From: Clostridia bacterium
Lineage (GTDB): Bacteria > Bacillota > Clostridia > Lachnospirales > Lachnospiraceae
Direction: 5' to 3'
Length of the DNA stretch: 64,000 nucleotides
Assembly: GCA_910575725.1 (NCBI GenBank)
Contig: CAJTFE010000001.1
Span: 62,001-126,000, forward strand
Positions 1-8,528 of this stretch are shown one piece after another. Made by a program: the position numbers and the translations under genes. How positions within the stretch are numbered: the stretch's first letter is position 1; the number at the start of each line of letters is the position of its first letter. The notes beneath the pieces are model-generated. The model was given only the letters and a program-made list of their open reading frames with translations. It did not search any database and had not been told where the DNA came from.

Positions 1-1
1 G

Positions 2-1264
2 ACGGCTCAGAGGGAAATGCTTCTGCGCAGAGGGGAGGATTACCCCTACACAAAGGAGGAAGCCCTGGCTGTGGTTCGGGAGCACATTTCTGATTTCTCG
101 GAGGAGGAATTTGAGGAACGTGTGGATGCCGGAAAAATCGGCTGGATTTACATGAATGGAGAGAGGCGCTTTTTTAACCGGTTTTTCCAGAGTATGTGCA
201 AGTCGGAACCTTCCTTCGGAGCCAGGGCTGGTGTGCAGCTTCCCGGAGTAGAGAGCGCGGGAACGGGAACGGCAGGAGAGGGACGGCTTTCCCGCAGCGC
301 CCGTCTGATGAAGGAGAGGGGGAGCTTAAGCAACCGTATCCGCATCCGGGCCGGCGTGCGCATGAAGGATGAGATTTTTGAGCCGGGAATGTTCCTGCGT
401 GTTCATCTGCCTATTCCCGCGGCCTGTGAGCAGCAGAGTGAGATTGTGATTGAAAAGATGTTTCCGGAAGGGGGGAGGATTGCGCCGGAGGATGCGCCCC
501 AGAGGACGATCTGCTGGGAGACCTGCCTGGAGGAGAATCAGGAATTCTATGTGGAGTATTCCTATGTGCATACGGCCTGCTACCATGATGTGGAGAGGAT
601 GCAGGAGGAGGGCCTTTTTCTCACCTGTCCGCAGCCGGATTTTTTTACCAATGAGGAGGCGCCGCATATTCTGTTTACCCCTTATATCCGGGAGCTGGCG
701 GCTGAGCTTACGAAGGGGGCTGCCGGGCCTCTTGAAAAAGCCCGGCGGTTTTATGATTTTATTACGCTGCAGATGAAGTATACCTTTATGCCGGCTTATT
801 TTGGACTGGAACAGATTGCAGAATCCTGTGCACGGAATTTTACGGGGGACTGCGGCGTGTTTGCCCTGTTGTTTCTGACCCTCTGCCGGTGCGCGAGGAT
901 TCCGGCCTGCTGGCAGAGCGGCCTTACTGCGGAGCCGGATTTCTGCGGGGCCCACGACTGGGTACGGTTTTATGTCGCGCCCTATGGGTGGCTGTATGCG
1001 GATCCTTCCTATGGCACGGCGGCGGTACGGGCGGAGAATGAGGAGCGCAGAAGATTTTATTTCGGCAATCTGGACGCATACCGGATGGCGGCGAACAATG
1101 CATTTCAGGCGCCCTTCACCATAGAGAAGGAGCATTGGCGCACAGACCCCTATGATAACCAGCTGGGCGAGATGGAGACCAGTGACCGGGGGCTTAGGTA
1201 TGGAGAGTTTGAGCGCAGCAAAGAGGTTCTGGCGTGTGTGGAGCTTAATGACAGCATTCTTTAA
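2..1264 (+). CDS. Transglutaminase-like domain protein (5' end outside window)
   Basis: The reading frame is open to the window edge and the first Met is at 17, so the true start may lie upstream. Counting from that Met, the C-terminal half has a transglutaminase-like cysteine protease core: Cys279 in GDCGVFALL, His313 in GAHDW and Asp329 in YADPSYG, in the usual Cys-His-Asp order and spacing. The N-terminal ~200 residues are not recognised. No signal peptide or membrane segment is visible. The next gene, a dipeptide epimerase, starts 36 bp downstream, so a joint role in handling peptidoglycan-derived or other peptides is plausible but inferred. The catalytic triad is seen directly; the substrate is unknown. 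Confidence 0.8.
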   Translation, partial: TAQREMLLRRGEDYPYTKEEALAVVREHISDFSEEEFEERVDAGKIGWIYMNGERRFFNRFFQSMCKSEPSFGARAGVQLPGVESAGTGTAGEGRLSRSARLMKERGSLSNRIRIRAGVRMKDEIFEPGMFLRVHLPIPAACEQQSEIVIEKMFPEGGRIAPEDAPQRTICWETCLEENQEFYVEYSYVHTACYHDVERMQEEGLFLTCPQPDFFTNEEAPHILFTPYIRELAAELTKGAAGPLEKARRFYDFITLQMKYTFMPAYFGLEQIAESCARNFTGDCGVFALLFLTLCRCARIPACWQSGLTAEPDFCGAHDWVRFYVAPYGWLYADPSYGTAAVRAENEERRRFYFGNLDAYRMAANNAFQAPFTIEKEHWRTDPYDNQLGEMETSDRGLRYGEFERSKEVLACVELNDSIL

Positions 1265-1299
1265 AGAATGCGGAACTAAAAACAAAAAGGAGTATAGCT

Positions 1300-2391
1300 A
1301 TGAAAATTACAGAAGTAAGACTGGGAATTTTATCGGTTCCCTTACGGGTACCATTTAAGACGGCGCTGCGTTCCGTATCCAGTGTGGAGGATATTATTGT
1401 GGAGATTCACACGGATTCCGGGCAGATAGGTTATGGAGAGGCGCCGCCTACCGGCGCCATTACCGGCGATACGACAGGAGCGATTATCGGCGCCCTTAAG
1501 GATCATTTGATCAAAACCATTGTGGGCAGGGATGTGGATGATTTTGAGGAGCTGATCCAGGCAGTAAACCGCTGCATTGTAAAGAATACCAGCGCAAAGG
1601 CTGCAGTTGACATGGCTCTGTACGATCTGTACGGCCAGCTCTACAAGCTTCCCGTCTACAAGCTTTTTGGCGGAAGCCGCAGAAAAGTCGTGACGGACAT
1701 TACCATCAGCGTCAACGATCCCCAAGTGATGGCGGAGGATACGAGAAATGCTGTGGAGCGCGGCTATGATACCATAAAGGTGAAGGTGGGCATGAATCCG
1801 GATCTGGATCTGGCCCGTCTGACTGCCGTGCGCCAGGCGGCCGGCCCAGAGCGGCAGATCCGCATTGACGCAAATCAGGCCTGGAGCCCCAAGCAGGCGG
1901 TACGGCTTCTGAATCAGATGCAGGAAAAGGGCCTTGGAATCGAGCTGGTGGAGCAGCCGGTACCTGCTCACGATTTTGAAGGACTCAAGTTTGTAACCCA
2001 GCGGTCATATGTGCCGGTTCTGGCGGATGAGAGCGTATTTTCCCCAGAGGATGCACTGAAGATTATGCAGATGGGAGCGGCCGATCTAATCAATATCAAG
2101 CTGATGAAATGCGGCGGCCTTTACAATGCGCTGAAGATTGCGACGGCAGCGGAGCTTTACGGTGTGGAGTGTATGATTGGCTGTATGCTGGAAGCCAAGA
2201 TCAGCGTGAACGCGGCGGTTCATCTTGCCTGCGCTAAGAACATCATTACAAAGATTGACTTGGACGGCCCTGTGCTCTGCAGCGAGGATCCGATTCTGGG
2301 CGGCTCTCTATTTGAGGAAAAGAATATCACCGTCTCCCAGGAGCCGGGACTTGGAATTCGCGGAATTGAAGGGTTGAAGTATCTGGATTGA
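1300..2391 (+). CDS. Dipeptide epimerase, enolase superfamily (L-Ala-D/L-Glu epimerase type)
   Basis: This 363-residue protein has the full catalytic set of the muconate-lactonizing/dipeptide epimerase branch: Lys160-x-Lys162 (KVK), Asp190 in RIDAN, Glu218 in LVEQP, Asp243 in LADES and Lys267 in NIKLMKCGG. The three acidic residues would bind Mg2+, while Lys162 and Lys267 act as the two acid/base residues. Family members interconvert L-Ala-D-Glu and L-Ala-L-Glu during murein peptide recycling. Specificity cannot be read from sequence, and other dipeptides are possible. An AAGGAG ribosome site precedes the ATG at 1300. It is probably co-transcribed with the transglutaminase-like gene. Confidence 0.88.
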   Translation: MKITEVRLGILSVPLRVPFKTALRSVSSVEDIIVEIHTDSGQIGYGEAPPTGAITGDTTGAIIGALKDHLIKTIVGRDVDDFEELIQAVNRCIVKNTSAKAAVDMALYDLYGQLYKLPVYKLFGGSRRKVVTDITISVNDPQVMAEDTRNAVERGYDTIKVKVGMNPDLDLARLTAVRQAAGPERQIRIDANQAWSPKQAVRLLNQMQEKGLGIELVEQPVPAHDFEGLKFVTQRSYVPVLADESVFSPEDALKIMQMGAADLINIKLMKCGGLYNALKIATAAELYGVECMIGCMLEAKISVNAAVHLACAKNIITKIDLDGPVLCSEDPILGGSLFEEKNITVSQEPGLGIRGIEGLKYLD

Positions 2392-2506
2392 GTTTTGGAT
2401 GGGATGCCTCCGCATTTTGCATTTTGACGATTCAGCATAGCGTATAAAAAAATCGAGACAGACGCAAAAAAAATACATAGAGATTGCATAAAAAGTTCAA
2501 AATATA

Positions 2507-2574
2507 TTGAGGAATGCTATTTTCCATGTTATTCTAAAACCATACACTCAGTGGACAAAGGGACACTGAGTGTA
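2507..2574 (+). promoter_or_regulatory. Promoter with inverted repeat at the predicted start site
   Basis: A sigma-A-like promoter is visible: -35 TTGAGG (2507-2512), 17-nt spacer, -10 TATTCT (2530-2535). Seven bases later begins a perfect 11-bp inverted repeat (2543-2553 and 2564-2574, arm TACACTCAGTG) with a 10-nt loop. It could be an operator for a dimeric repressor or a hairpin at the extreme 5' end of the mRNA. Loop and tail do not look like a terminator because no T-run follows. It lies 37 bp before the ATPase start codon. Confidence 0.55.
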
Positions 2575-2610
2575 ATATTCCTTATGTATAGAATACAAGG
2601 AGGTGCGGCT

Positions 2611-3714
2611 ATGCTGCAAAAGTTTAAGGTGCAGAATTTTAAAAATTTCCGTGACGAATTTGTATGGGATTTTTCCAACACAAAAAGCTATGAATTTCAC
2701 CAAGAGTTTGTACCGCAGGGAATTATGAAAAATGCCATTGTGTTTGGGGAAAATGCTTCCGGAAAGACGAATCTTGGATGGGCTGTCATGGATATTGTGA
2801 TACATTTGACAGATTCTATGAAGAATATTGCAAATTATCATAATTATGTAAATTTAAACAGCAGTGATAAGCTTGCTCGTTTCGAATATACCTTCTGTTT
2901 TGGCGGAAATTTGCTGGTCTATTACTATGAAAAGGAAGAAGTGGGAAAAGTTCTGCGTGAAAAGATAAGCATTAATCACCATGAGATCTTGTCAGCGGAA
3001 CTGGGGTACGAGGCAAAAGTCCATTTGAAAGGAGCAGAGAACCTGAATTTGGATATGTGGGACGGATCTATTTCGTTTGTAAAATATGTGGTAAGAAATA
3101 CGGTTCTCGATAGGAAGGATACAGACTGCAGAACCTTTAGACAATTCGTTCGCTTTGTTGAGCACATGTTCTGGTTCAGCAGCGCATATGGAAATAATTA
3201 TATAGGATATAGTAATCGTGTGGGAAGTATTGGAAAAAATATAGTGGAGCTTGACGCTGTAGAAGAGCTTCAAATGTTTTTGCATGAATTGGGGATTGAT
3301 GTAGAATTGGCGGCAGGAGAGGATGCGGAAGGAAAGAATTTGTACTGTGTCTACAAAAATAAAGCAGTTCTTTTTCAAAATATCTGGTCCAGCGGTACCA
3401 GTGCTTTGACATTTTTATTTTTGTGGTATCTGCAGATGAAGGATATGTCCTTTGTGTTTATTGATGAATTTGATGCCTTTTACCATTATGAACTGGCAGA
3501 AGCTGTTGTACGAAAATTGCTTGCTCTTGATACTCAGATTGTATTTACGTCACACAATACGGATTTGATGACAAATGAACTTTTACGTCCAGACTGTTAT
3601 TTTGAACTGAGAGACAATCAAATAAAATCCTTTGCAGATCGAACCTCAAAGGCATTGCGGCAGGTTCATAATATCCAAAAAATGTACAAAGCAGGAGCAT
3701 TTAATGAGAGATAG
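2611..3714 (+). CDS. AAA/ABC-type ATPase of a two-gene defence pair (RloA/AbiLi-like)
   Basis: The ATG at 2611 is preferred over an in-frame start at 2551 because AGGAGG sits at 2599-2604 and the family-typical opening MLQKFKVQNFKNF follows. It encodes 367 residues. Walker A is GENASGKT (46-53). Walker B is FVFIDEFD with Asp285-Glu286, followed by a switch His in the FTSHNTD motif. This is the AAA_15/AAA_21 architecture of RloA, AbiLi and related SMC-like ATPases that act as sensors in anti-phage systems. The next gene, a TOPRIM protein, overlaps by 11 bp, so the two are translationally coupled. Function as phage defence is inferred from the pairing. Confidence 0.75.
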   Translation: MLQKFKVQNFKNFRDEFVWDFSNTKSYEFHQEFVPQGIMKNAIVFGENASGKTNLGWAVMDIVIHLTDSMKNIANYHNYVNLNSSDKLARFEYTFCFGGNLLVYYYEKEEVGKVLREKISINHHEILSAELGYEAKVHLKGAENLNLDMWDGSISFVKYVVRNTVLDRKDTDCRTFRQFVRFVEHMFWFSSAYGNNYIGYSNRVGSIGKNIVELDAVEELQMFLHELGIDVELAAGEDAEGKNLYCVYKNKAVLFQNIWSSGTSALTFLFLWYLQMKDMSFVFIDEFDAFYHYELAEAVVRKLLALDTQIVFTSHNTDLMTNELLRPDCYFELRDNQIKSFADRTSKALRQVHNIQKMYKAGAFNER

Positions 3715-4495
3715 AAAGAAACATATCGCTTTTGTGTACGAAGGAGAAAAGACAGAAAAAGTACTGGTGGAGCGGATGCAGGAGTTGTTTTTTGAGGAGA
3801 TTGCAGATGTGATGATTTTTTCTTTTCCGGCATGCGGCAATATCTATATGATATGGAATAAGCTCCGGGAATATGAATTTGAAATTGATGTAATTGACGC
3901 AATCCGGGAGATAAGTCCGAAGGCAAAGGAACTTTTGGAGGGGTATTCTATAAGCGATTTTTCAGAGGTATATTTGTTTTTTGATTATGATGCCCATAAC
4001 GATAATCTGCCGCAGGTTTACCGCAGAACAGATGTGGTAGAAGAGCTGCTTCAGGCCTTTGATAATGAGACAGAAAATGGAAAGCTTTATATTTCTTATC
4101 CTATGATAGAATCGCTTCGGGAAATGAGCATAGAACAAGAGGATTATAAAAGCTTTTATGTGCCAATTGACGAACTGATTCATTATAAGCAGTATGTCTC
4201 GGAAGAGCTTGAGTTTCGGGATTTCCGCCATCTCACACAGGCGCAATGGTATACAGCTTGCCGTGGGTCAGTCAAAAGAGCACACTTGATAGTAAACTTC
4301 CAGGACGTGCTTCCTACATATCATTACTTTTTAAATGAATTGACACAGAAAAAGATTTATCATGCGCAGAGAGAGTGGTTTGTAAAGCTTAATCGTATGA
4401 TAGGAGTGCTGAATAGCCTGCCCTTATTTTTGCTGGAATATTTTAAAGAAGAATTTTGGAAACGTGTTATTTGCAGAGAGTGCGAAAAGGAGTAA
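3704..4495 (+). CDS. RloB/AbiLii-like TOPRIM protein, partner of the AAA ATPase
   Basis: The start at 3704 follows CAGGAG and overlaps the ATPase 3' end; the frame extends upstream to 3632 but that part lacks a ribosome site. The 263-residue product begins with a TOPRIM fold: acidic motif EGEKTE (Glu13-Glu18) and the Asp94-x-Asp96 motif in FFDYDAHND, then YPMIESL. RloB and AbiLii share these motifs and are thought to be nucleases or toxins controlled by the ATPase. PARIS (AriA/AriB) has the same ATPase plus TOPRIM logic but AriB belongs to a different family. Effector role is inferred from family. Confidence 0.7.
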   Translation: MRDRKKHIAFVYEGEKTEKVLVERMQELFFEEIADVMIFSFPACGNIYMIWNKLREYEFEIDVIDAIREISPKAKELLEGYSISDFSEVYLFFDYDAHNDNLPQVYRRTDVVEELLQAFDNETENGKLYISYPMIESLREMSIEQEDYKSFYVPIDELIHYKQYVSEELEFRDFRHLTQAQWYTACRGSVKRAHLIVNFQDVLPTYHYFLNELTQKKIYHAQREWFVKLNRMIGVLNSLPLFLLEYFKEEFWKRVICRECEKE

Positions 4496-4499
4496 ACAG

Positions 4500-5474
4500 A
4501 TGAAAATTGTAATTCTGGACGGCTATACGGAGAATCCCGGTGATCTGAGCTGGGAAGGCTTCGAGCGGCTTGGAGAAGTGACGCTTTATGATCGCACTCC
4601 GGTAAAGGATGCGAAGGAGATACAAAACCGAATCGGGGATGCAAAGATTGTGATTACGAACAAAACTCCGCTGACAAGGGAAACGATAGAAGCCTGCCCC
4701 CAGATCCGCTACATTGGTGCACTGTCCACAGGTTACAATGTTATCGACATAGAAGCGGCAAGGGAGAGGGGAATTCCGGTGAGCAACATTCCGGCCTACG
4801 GTACGGATGCGGTGGCCCAGTTTACCTTTGCCCTTCTTCTGGATATCTGTCATCATGCGGCGCATCACAGCCAGGCTGTCCATGAGGGGCGCTGGAGCTC
4901 CTGCGCGGATTTTTGCTTCTGGGAGTATCCCCTTATTGAGCTGGCCGGAAAAACCATGGGCATTGTAGGCTTTGGACGCATCGGGCAGGCCGTGGGCAGA
5001 TTGGCAAATGCCTTTGGTATGAAGGTACTGGCCTATGCAGTTCACAGAAGGCCGGAGCTTGAGACAGAGGCGTGCCGTTATGTGGAGCTTGAGGAGCTTT
5101 TTGCCAGATCCGATATTATATCTCTCCACTGTCCTCTGTTTCCGGAAACGGAAGGGATGATCAACAAAGAAAGTATCGCCGGAATGAAGGACGGCGTGGT
5201 GATTCTCAATACAGGCCGCGGTCCTCTGATTGTGGAACAGGATCTGGCGGATGCTCTGAACAGCGGCAAGGTATACGCTGCCGGGCTGGACGTGGTGTCC
5301 GCAGAGCCCATCAGTGAGGATAATCCTCTGCTCACGGCCAAAAATTGTCTAATCACGCCCCATATTGCCTGGGCCTCTAAGGAAAGCAGGCAGCGGCTGA
5401 TGGATACGGCGGTGGGGAATCTGGAAGCATTTCTGGCAGGAACGCCGGTGAATGTGGTGAATCAGGGTATCTGA
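4500..5474 (+). CDS. D-2-hydroxyacid dehydrogenase (glycerate dehydrogenase-like)
   Basis: The ATG at 4500 follows AAAGGAG, 4 bp after the TOPRIM stop. The 324-residue protein has the NAD-binding GFGRIGQAVG motif in the middle and the catalytic Arg (NTGRGPLI), Glu (LDVVSAEP) and His (PHIAWAS) in family order. Such enzymes reduce 2-oxoacids such as hydroxypyruvate or glyoxylate with NAD(P)H in the cytoplasm. The substrate cannot be set from the sequence. Its codon use and G+C match the epimerase at 1300 rather than the AT-rich defence pair between them, suggesting the pair was inserted into an older neighbourhood. Confidence 0.88.
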   Translation: MKIVILDGYTENPGDLSWEGFERLGEVTLYDRTPVKDAKEIQNRIGDAKIVITNKTPLTRETIEACPQIRYIGALSTGYNVIDIEAARERGIPVSNIPAYGTDAVAQFTFALLLDICHHAAHHSQAVHEGRWSSCADFCFWEYPLIELAGKTMGIVGFGRIGQAVGRLANAFGMKVLAYAVHRRPELETEACRYVELEELFARSDIISLHCPLFPETEGMINKESIAGMKDGVVILNTGRGPLIVEQDLADALNSGKVYAAGLDVVSAEPISEDNPLLTAKNCLITPHIAWASKESRQRLMDTAVGNLEAFLAGTPVNVVNQGI

Positions 5475-5535
5475 AAATAGGGGCTGTTGTAAAGTCAATG
5501 TCAAACAGTTAAGAGTAAACAAGCAAAATAAAATC

Positions 5536-5564
5536 TTTAAAAGCTGCTATGAGAGTGGTACAAT
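5536..5564 (+). promoter_or_regulatory. Putative promoter of the Septu operon
   Basis: TTTAAA (-35, four of six consensus bases) and TACAAT (-10, 5559-5564) are separated by 17 nt. They lie about 80 bp before the ATPase start, in an AT-rich gap that follows the dehydrogenase gene. Confidence 0.45.
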
Positions 5565-5642
5565 ACAAGCATGGATAAATAATAATAATTATTTTGTTAT
5601 TGTTAAATAATAAAGAATAGATAGTAGTTAGAGGCAGCAATT

Positions 5643-6935
5643 ATGTATTTAAAAAAAATATCTTTAGAAAATTTTAAGTGCTTTGAAAAATTGGATATGG
5701 ATTTTCACAAAAATCTTACAGTTGTTATAGGAATCAACGGCGCTGGAAAAACATCTCTTCTTGAGGCTGTCGCAATTGCTGTAAGCACCATGTTTGCGCC
5801 GATGGATGGCCCCAAAGGGATTGGAATTGATAAAACCCAGGCACATTTGAAGGCGTATGTTATTGGAAGTGCAAGTGATATACAGCCGCAATATCCGGTA
5901 AAGGTTTCTGCAACGGCCATGATTGATGGACGGGAAGTGTATTGGCAGCGATGTTTAAACAAGGCCAAGGGTCAGACAACAATTAAAGAGGCAAAGGAAA
6001 TGATTTCTGTTGCGGCTGACTATCAGAAAAGACTTCGTGATGGGGATACTACGTTAATTTTACCTATTCTTGCTTATTATGGAACAGGACGCCTTTGGGA
6101 CTATCATCGTGAAAAGCAGACAGACATTTTTGAAACAAGTACAAGAACAAACGGCTATATTGACAGTGTTGATGGAATTGCAAATATCAAGCTGATGATG
6201 AATTGGTTTGCCAAAATGACAATTCAGAAATACCAGAATCAAGAGAATGGCCTTGGAGCGGTTCCGGAATTAGAAGCTGTATTTGCCGCAATGGAAAAAT
6301 GCTATAATCAAATTACGGGTTCTGACAATGCGAAGATTCAATATAATATGGGGACAAAGGAACTGGATGTGGCTTATACGGATAAAGCAGGAGAACGGAT
6401 GCGCATTCCAATAAATCAGTTAAGTGACGGATATAAAAGTACAGTTAGCCTTGTGGCAGATATTGCTTACCGCATGGCAGTCCTGAATCCGCAATGTTTG
6501 GGGAATGTATGTAATGAAACCAGTGGCATTGTTTTGATTGATGAAGTTGATTTGCATTTGCATCCAGCATGGCAGCAGCGTATTTTAAGTGACTTGACCT
6601 CTATTTTTCCTAAAGTGCAGTTTATAGTCAGCACTCACGCACCGGAGGTTATCAATTCAGTACCGAAGGAGAATGTGATTATAATTGAGGATAATTCGGC
6701 AATTCCTGCGCCCGTAGAAACATATGGGAAGGATGCAAATGGCATTCTTCGTTCTGTTATGCATGTGAAAGAACGGCCGCAGATTATTATGGAGAGATTT
6801 AATGAGTTTTACAGTGCGATAGATACTGAAGATTATGCAAAAGCAGGGGATATACTGAATTGCCTTGAAAATGATATAGGTGAAGATCCGGAACTTGTTT
6901 CCATGCGTGTGCAGCTTGATTTAGAGCAGCTTTGA
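5643..6935 (+). CDS. ptuA: Septu defence ATPase PtuA
   Basis: This 430-residue ATPase has Walker A GINGAGKTS (30-38), a signature-like LSDGYKS segment near residue 260 and Walker B with Asp300-Glu301 (VLIDEVDLHLHP), followed by the STHAPEVI switch. The arrangement is the AAA/SMC-like type found in PtuA. Immediately downstream is an HNH protein of the PtuB type. In the Septu system the ATPase assembles with PtuB and controls its DNA cleavage on phage infection. A plain ATPase of the OLD/RecF group would look similar, so the assignment depends on the partner gene. Base composition is lower in G+C than the housekeeping genes. Confidence 0.82.
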   Translation: MYLKKISLENFKCFEKLDMDFHKNLTVVIGINGAGKTSLLEAVAIAVSTMFAPMDGPKGIGIDKTQAHLKAYVIGSASDIQPQYPVKVSATAMIDGREVYWQRCLNKAKGQTTIKEAKEMISVAADYQKRLRDGDTTLILPILAYYGTGRLWDYHREKQTDIFETSTRTNGYIDSVDGIANIKLMMNWFAKMTIQKYQNQENGLGAVPELEAVFAAMEKCYNQITGSDNAKIQYNMGTKELDVAYTDKAGERMRIPINQLSDGYKSTVSLVADIAYRMAVLNPQCLGNVCNETSGIVLIDEVDLHLHPAWQQRILSDLTSIFPKVQFIVSTHAPEVINSVPKENVIIIEDNSAIPAPVETYGKDANGILRSVMHVKERPQIIMERFNEFYSAIDTEDYAKAGDILNCLENDIGEDPELVSMRVQLDLEQL

Positions 6936-6948
6936 GGTGGTACACAAA

Positions 6949-7608
6949 ATGATAGAGATAAAAAAAGGAAATGAACCAAAGGAATTATTGCAATATCGCC
7001 AGCAGGATTTTGCATCATATGCTGATATGCCTTCGGATGTAAAGAAAAAGGTAATAGAAAGTCTGCTTTCGGAACAAGGTCATCTATGTGCGTATTGTAT
7101 GAGCAGGATTGACGGAGGAAAGCATCGGGCTACGATTGAGCATTGTATACCTCAGTCAGCTTCTACTGAAAAAGAGCGATTGAATTATAAGAATATGGCG
7201 GCCGTTTGTTGGGGAAATCGTGACGCGCATTCAAATAATGATAAAAGCTGCGATGCGAAAAGAGGAAGCCTGCCTTTGGAACAGCAGGACATGAAGAAAT
7301 TGGATGTTTTTGATGGCAGAACATTAATGGACATTCAATATACCGCAAATGGGACTATTTTTTCTGAAAATTCTGATGTAAACGAGGATTTGAATAAAAG
7401 GTTGAATCTGAATTGCGAAGCACGCAGACTGAAAGAATGCCGATTGCAGGCACTTCGTACATTACATAGCAAAATCAACCAAAAATATCCAAATAAAACT
7501 GTCCCAAAGAAATATTTGCAGGAGTTACTTGCCCATTACATGGCTCAAAGCGAAAACAGAGAACCATATAGTGGGATAATGATTGCGTGGCTCAACAAGA
7601 AAATATAA
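6949..7608 (+). CDS. ptuB: Septu HNH nuclease PtuB
   Basis: The ATG at 6949 is chosen over GTG at 6937 because GAGGTGG (6934-6940) is a well-placed ribosome site that overlaps the ptuA stop. The 220-residue protein shows a zinc-binding HNH core: Cys47-x-x-Cys50 (CAYC), Glu64-His65 in TIEHCIPQ, and a later Cys in NDKSCDAKRG. This is the TIGR02646/PtuB pattern seen in Septu and in retron-linked effectors; no reverse transcriptase is present here. It would be the DNA-cleaving effector. All metal-binding residues seem present, so the system looks intact. Confidence 0.82.
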   Translation: MIEIKKGNEPKELLQYRQQDFASYADMPSDVKKKVIESLLSEQGHLCAYCMSRIDGGKHRATIEHCIPQSASTEKERLNYKNMAAVCWGNRDAHSNNDKSCDAKRGSLPLEQQDMKKLDVFDGRTLMDIQYTANGTIFSENSDVNEDLNKRLNLNCEARRLKECRLQALRTLHSKINQKYPNKTVPKKYLQELLAHYMAQSENREPYSGIMIAWLNKKI

Positions 7609-7641
7609 AAATTTATTTATTCTAGCAGCATACAGTTAAGA

Positions 7642-7677
7642 AACAGGAAAATAGTTTTTATCTATTTCCTGTTTTTT
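7642..7677 (+). terminator. Intrinsic terminator of the Septu operon
   Basis: The stem AACAGGAAATAG/CTATTTCCTGTT (one bulged A) has a short T-rich loop and is followed by TTTTTT (7672-7677), 33 bp after the ptuB stop. Confidence 0.85.
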
Positions 7678-7679
7678 AG

Positions 7680-7800
7680 TGTGTCCAGCGGCGCATATTT
7701 CTAACAGGTTAAAGTCCCGAATCCGCCCGGTAGCGAGAAGGATATAGCCGAAGGCGAGGGTGTCCATCGTGAGGCGGACTCTGACCCCTGCTTATACGGC
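7680..7800 (+). mobile_element. Group II intron 5' remnant (domain I), no maturase
   Basis: The stretch starting GTGTCCAGCGGCGC and running through blocks such as GGTAGCGAGAAGGATATAG and GGGTGTCCATCGTGAGGCGG reads like the 5' end and domain I of bacterial group II introns. No reverse transcriptase ORF or domain V/VI follows, because the SUKH gene starts at 7900. The remnant begins two or three bases after the T-run of the ptuB terminator, which is where group IIC introns are known to insert. Recognition is from memory of intron sequences; a covariance search would settle it. The 7800-7899 stretch shows nothing I can name. Confidence 0.6.
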
Positions 7801-7899
7801 CCGGCTCTGGAAAACGGGCATCCGTTTTACTCCCGCCAAGGCATAAAATCCTTTTGACAGTGCGTTTTCCTAATGCTGGAAGTCTTTTGGAGGAAAATA

Positions 7900-8418
7900 A
7901 TGTTTAAAGTGTTTAATGCATTAGAAGAATTATATTTAAAGTCAAAAGAAAGCAAAACCTTAGAGTGTACAGATTTTCTTGGAAATATAATTCAATGTAC
8001 ATTTGATTGGAATATGCCAATAGAAATAGAAGAATTGGAAAAAATAATTTTTGAGAAAAATCTAAAACTGCCTAAAGAGTATATTGATTTTTTATTGATG
8101 GCTAATGGAGCAATTTTATACAATACAGAAGAAGACTCAGGATATCAATTACTTTCGATTCAAGAAGCGATTCGCTTTACAGAAGAAATGAAAGAACTGG
8201 GGTATGATTTAAAGGAGGAATGGTTGATATTTATGACAAATTTATTTGATTCAGATATGTTATTGTTTGACTTAAATAAAATAGATACAAAAAGATATAT
8301 AATTGATGGCATAGAAGAATATCCAACAGAACAATGGAAATATTTAAAATGTGATTTTAGAATTTTCATGAATCGTCTCTTTGAGTCCAATGGTGCTAAT
8401 TATTGGAGATGGTTATGA
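7900..8418 (+). CDS. SMI1/KNR4 (SUKH) family immunity-type protein
   Basis: The ATG at 7900 follows TTGGAGGA. The 172-residue product has the SUKH pattern: an acidic, helical N-terminus, then LPKEYIDFLLMANGA, a hydrophobic beta-rich centre and an acidic C-terminus ending NYWRWL. SUKH proteins neutralise toxins of contact-dependent and Rhs/WXG secretion systems by direct binding. It is very AT-rich, unlike the flanking chromosome, and heads the immunity-type gene row. The cognate toxin is not in the window. Confidence 0.75.
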   Translation: MFKVFNALEELYLKSKESKTLECTDFLGNIIQCTFDWNMPIEIEELEKIIFEKNLKLPKEYIDFLLMANGAILYNTEEDSGYQLLSIQEAIRFTEEMKELGYDLKEEWLIFMTNLFDSDMLLFDLNKIDTKRYIIDGIEEYPTEQWKYLKCDFRIFMNRLFESNGANYWRWL

Positions 8419-8528
8419 TTGATTTTAAATTTGTATAATACATACAGCAGGCAGGGCAGTATCCTAAAAAAGCCAGGCAAATGGGGCTGGCAGCATCAGT
8501 GGGAGAAATAATGAAATCGTATCTATAT

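Noticed and set aside
326..1285. 319-codon minus-strand ORF
   Set aside because: Antisense to the transglutaminase-like gene with its visible catalytic triad.
5643..7608. Retron with ATPase-HNH effectors
   Set aside because: No reverse transcriptase or msr/msd-like sequence lies upstream or downstream, so plain Septu fits better.
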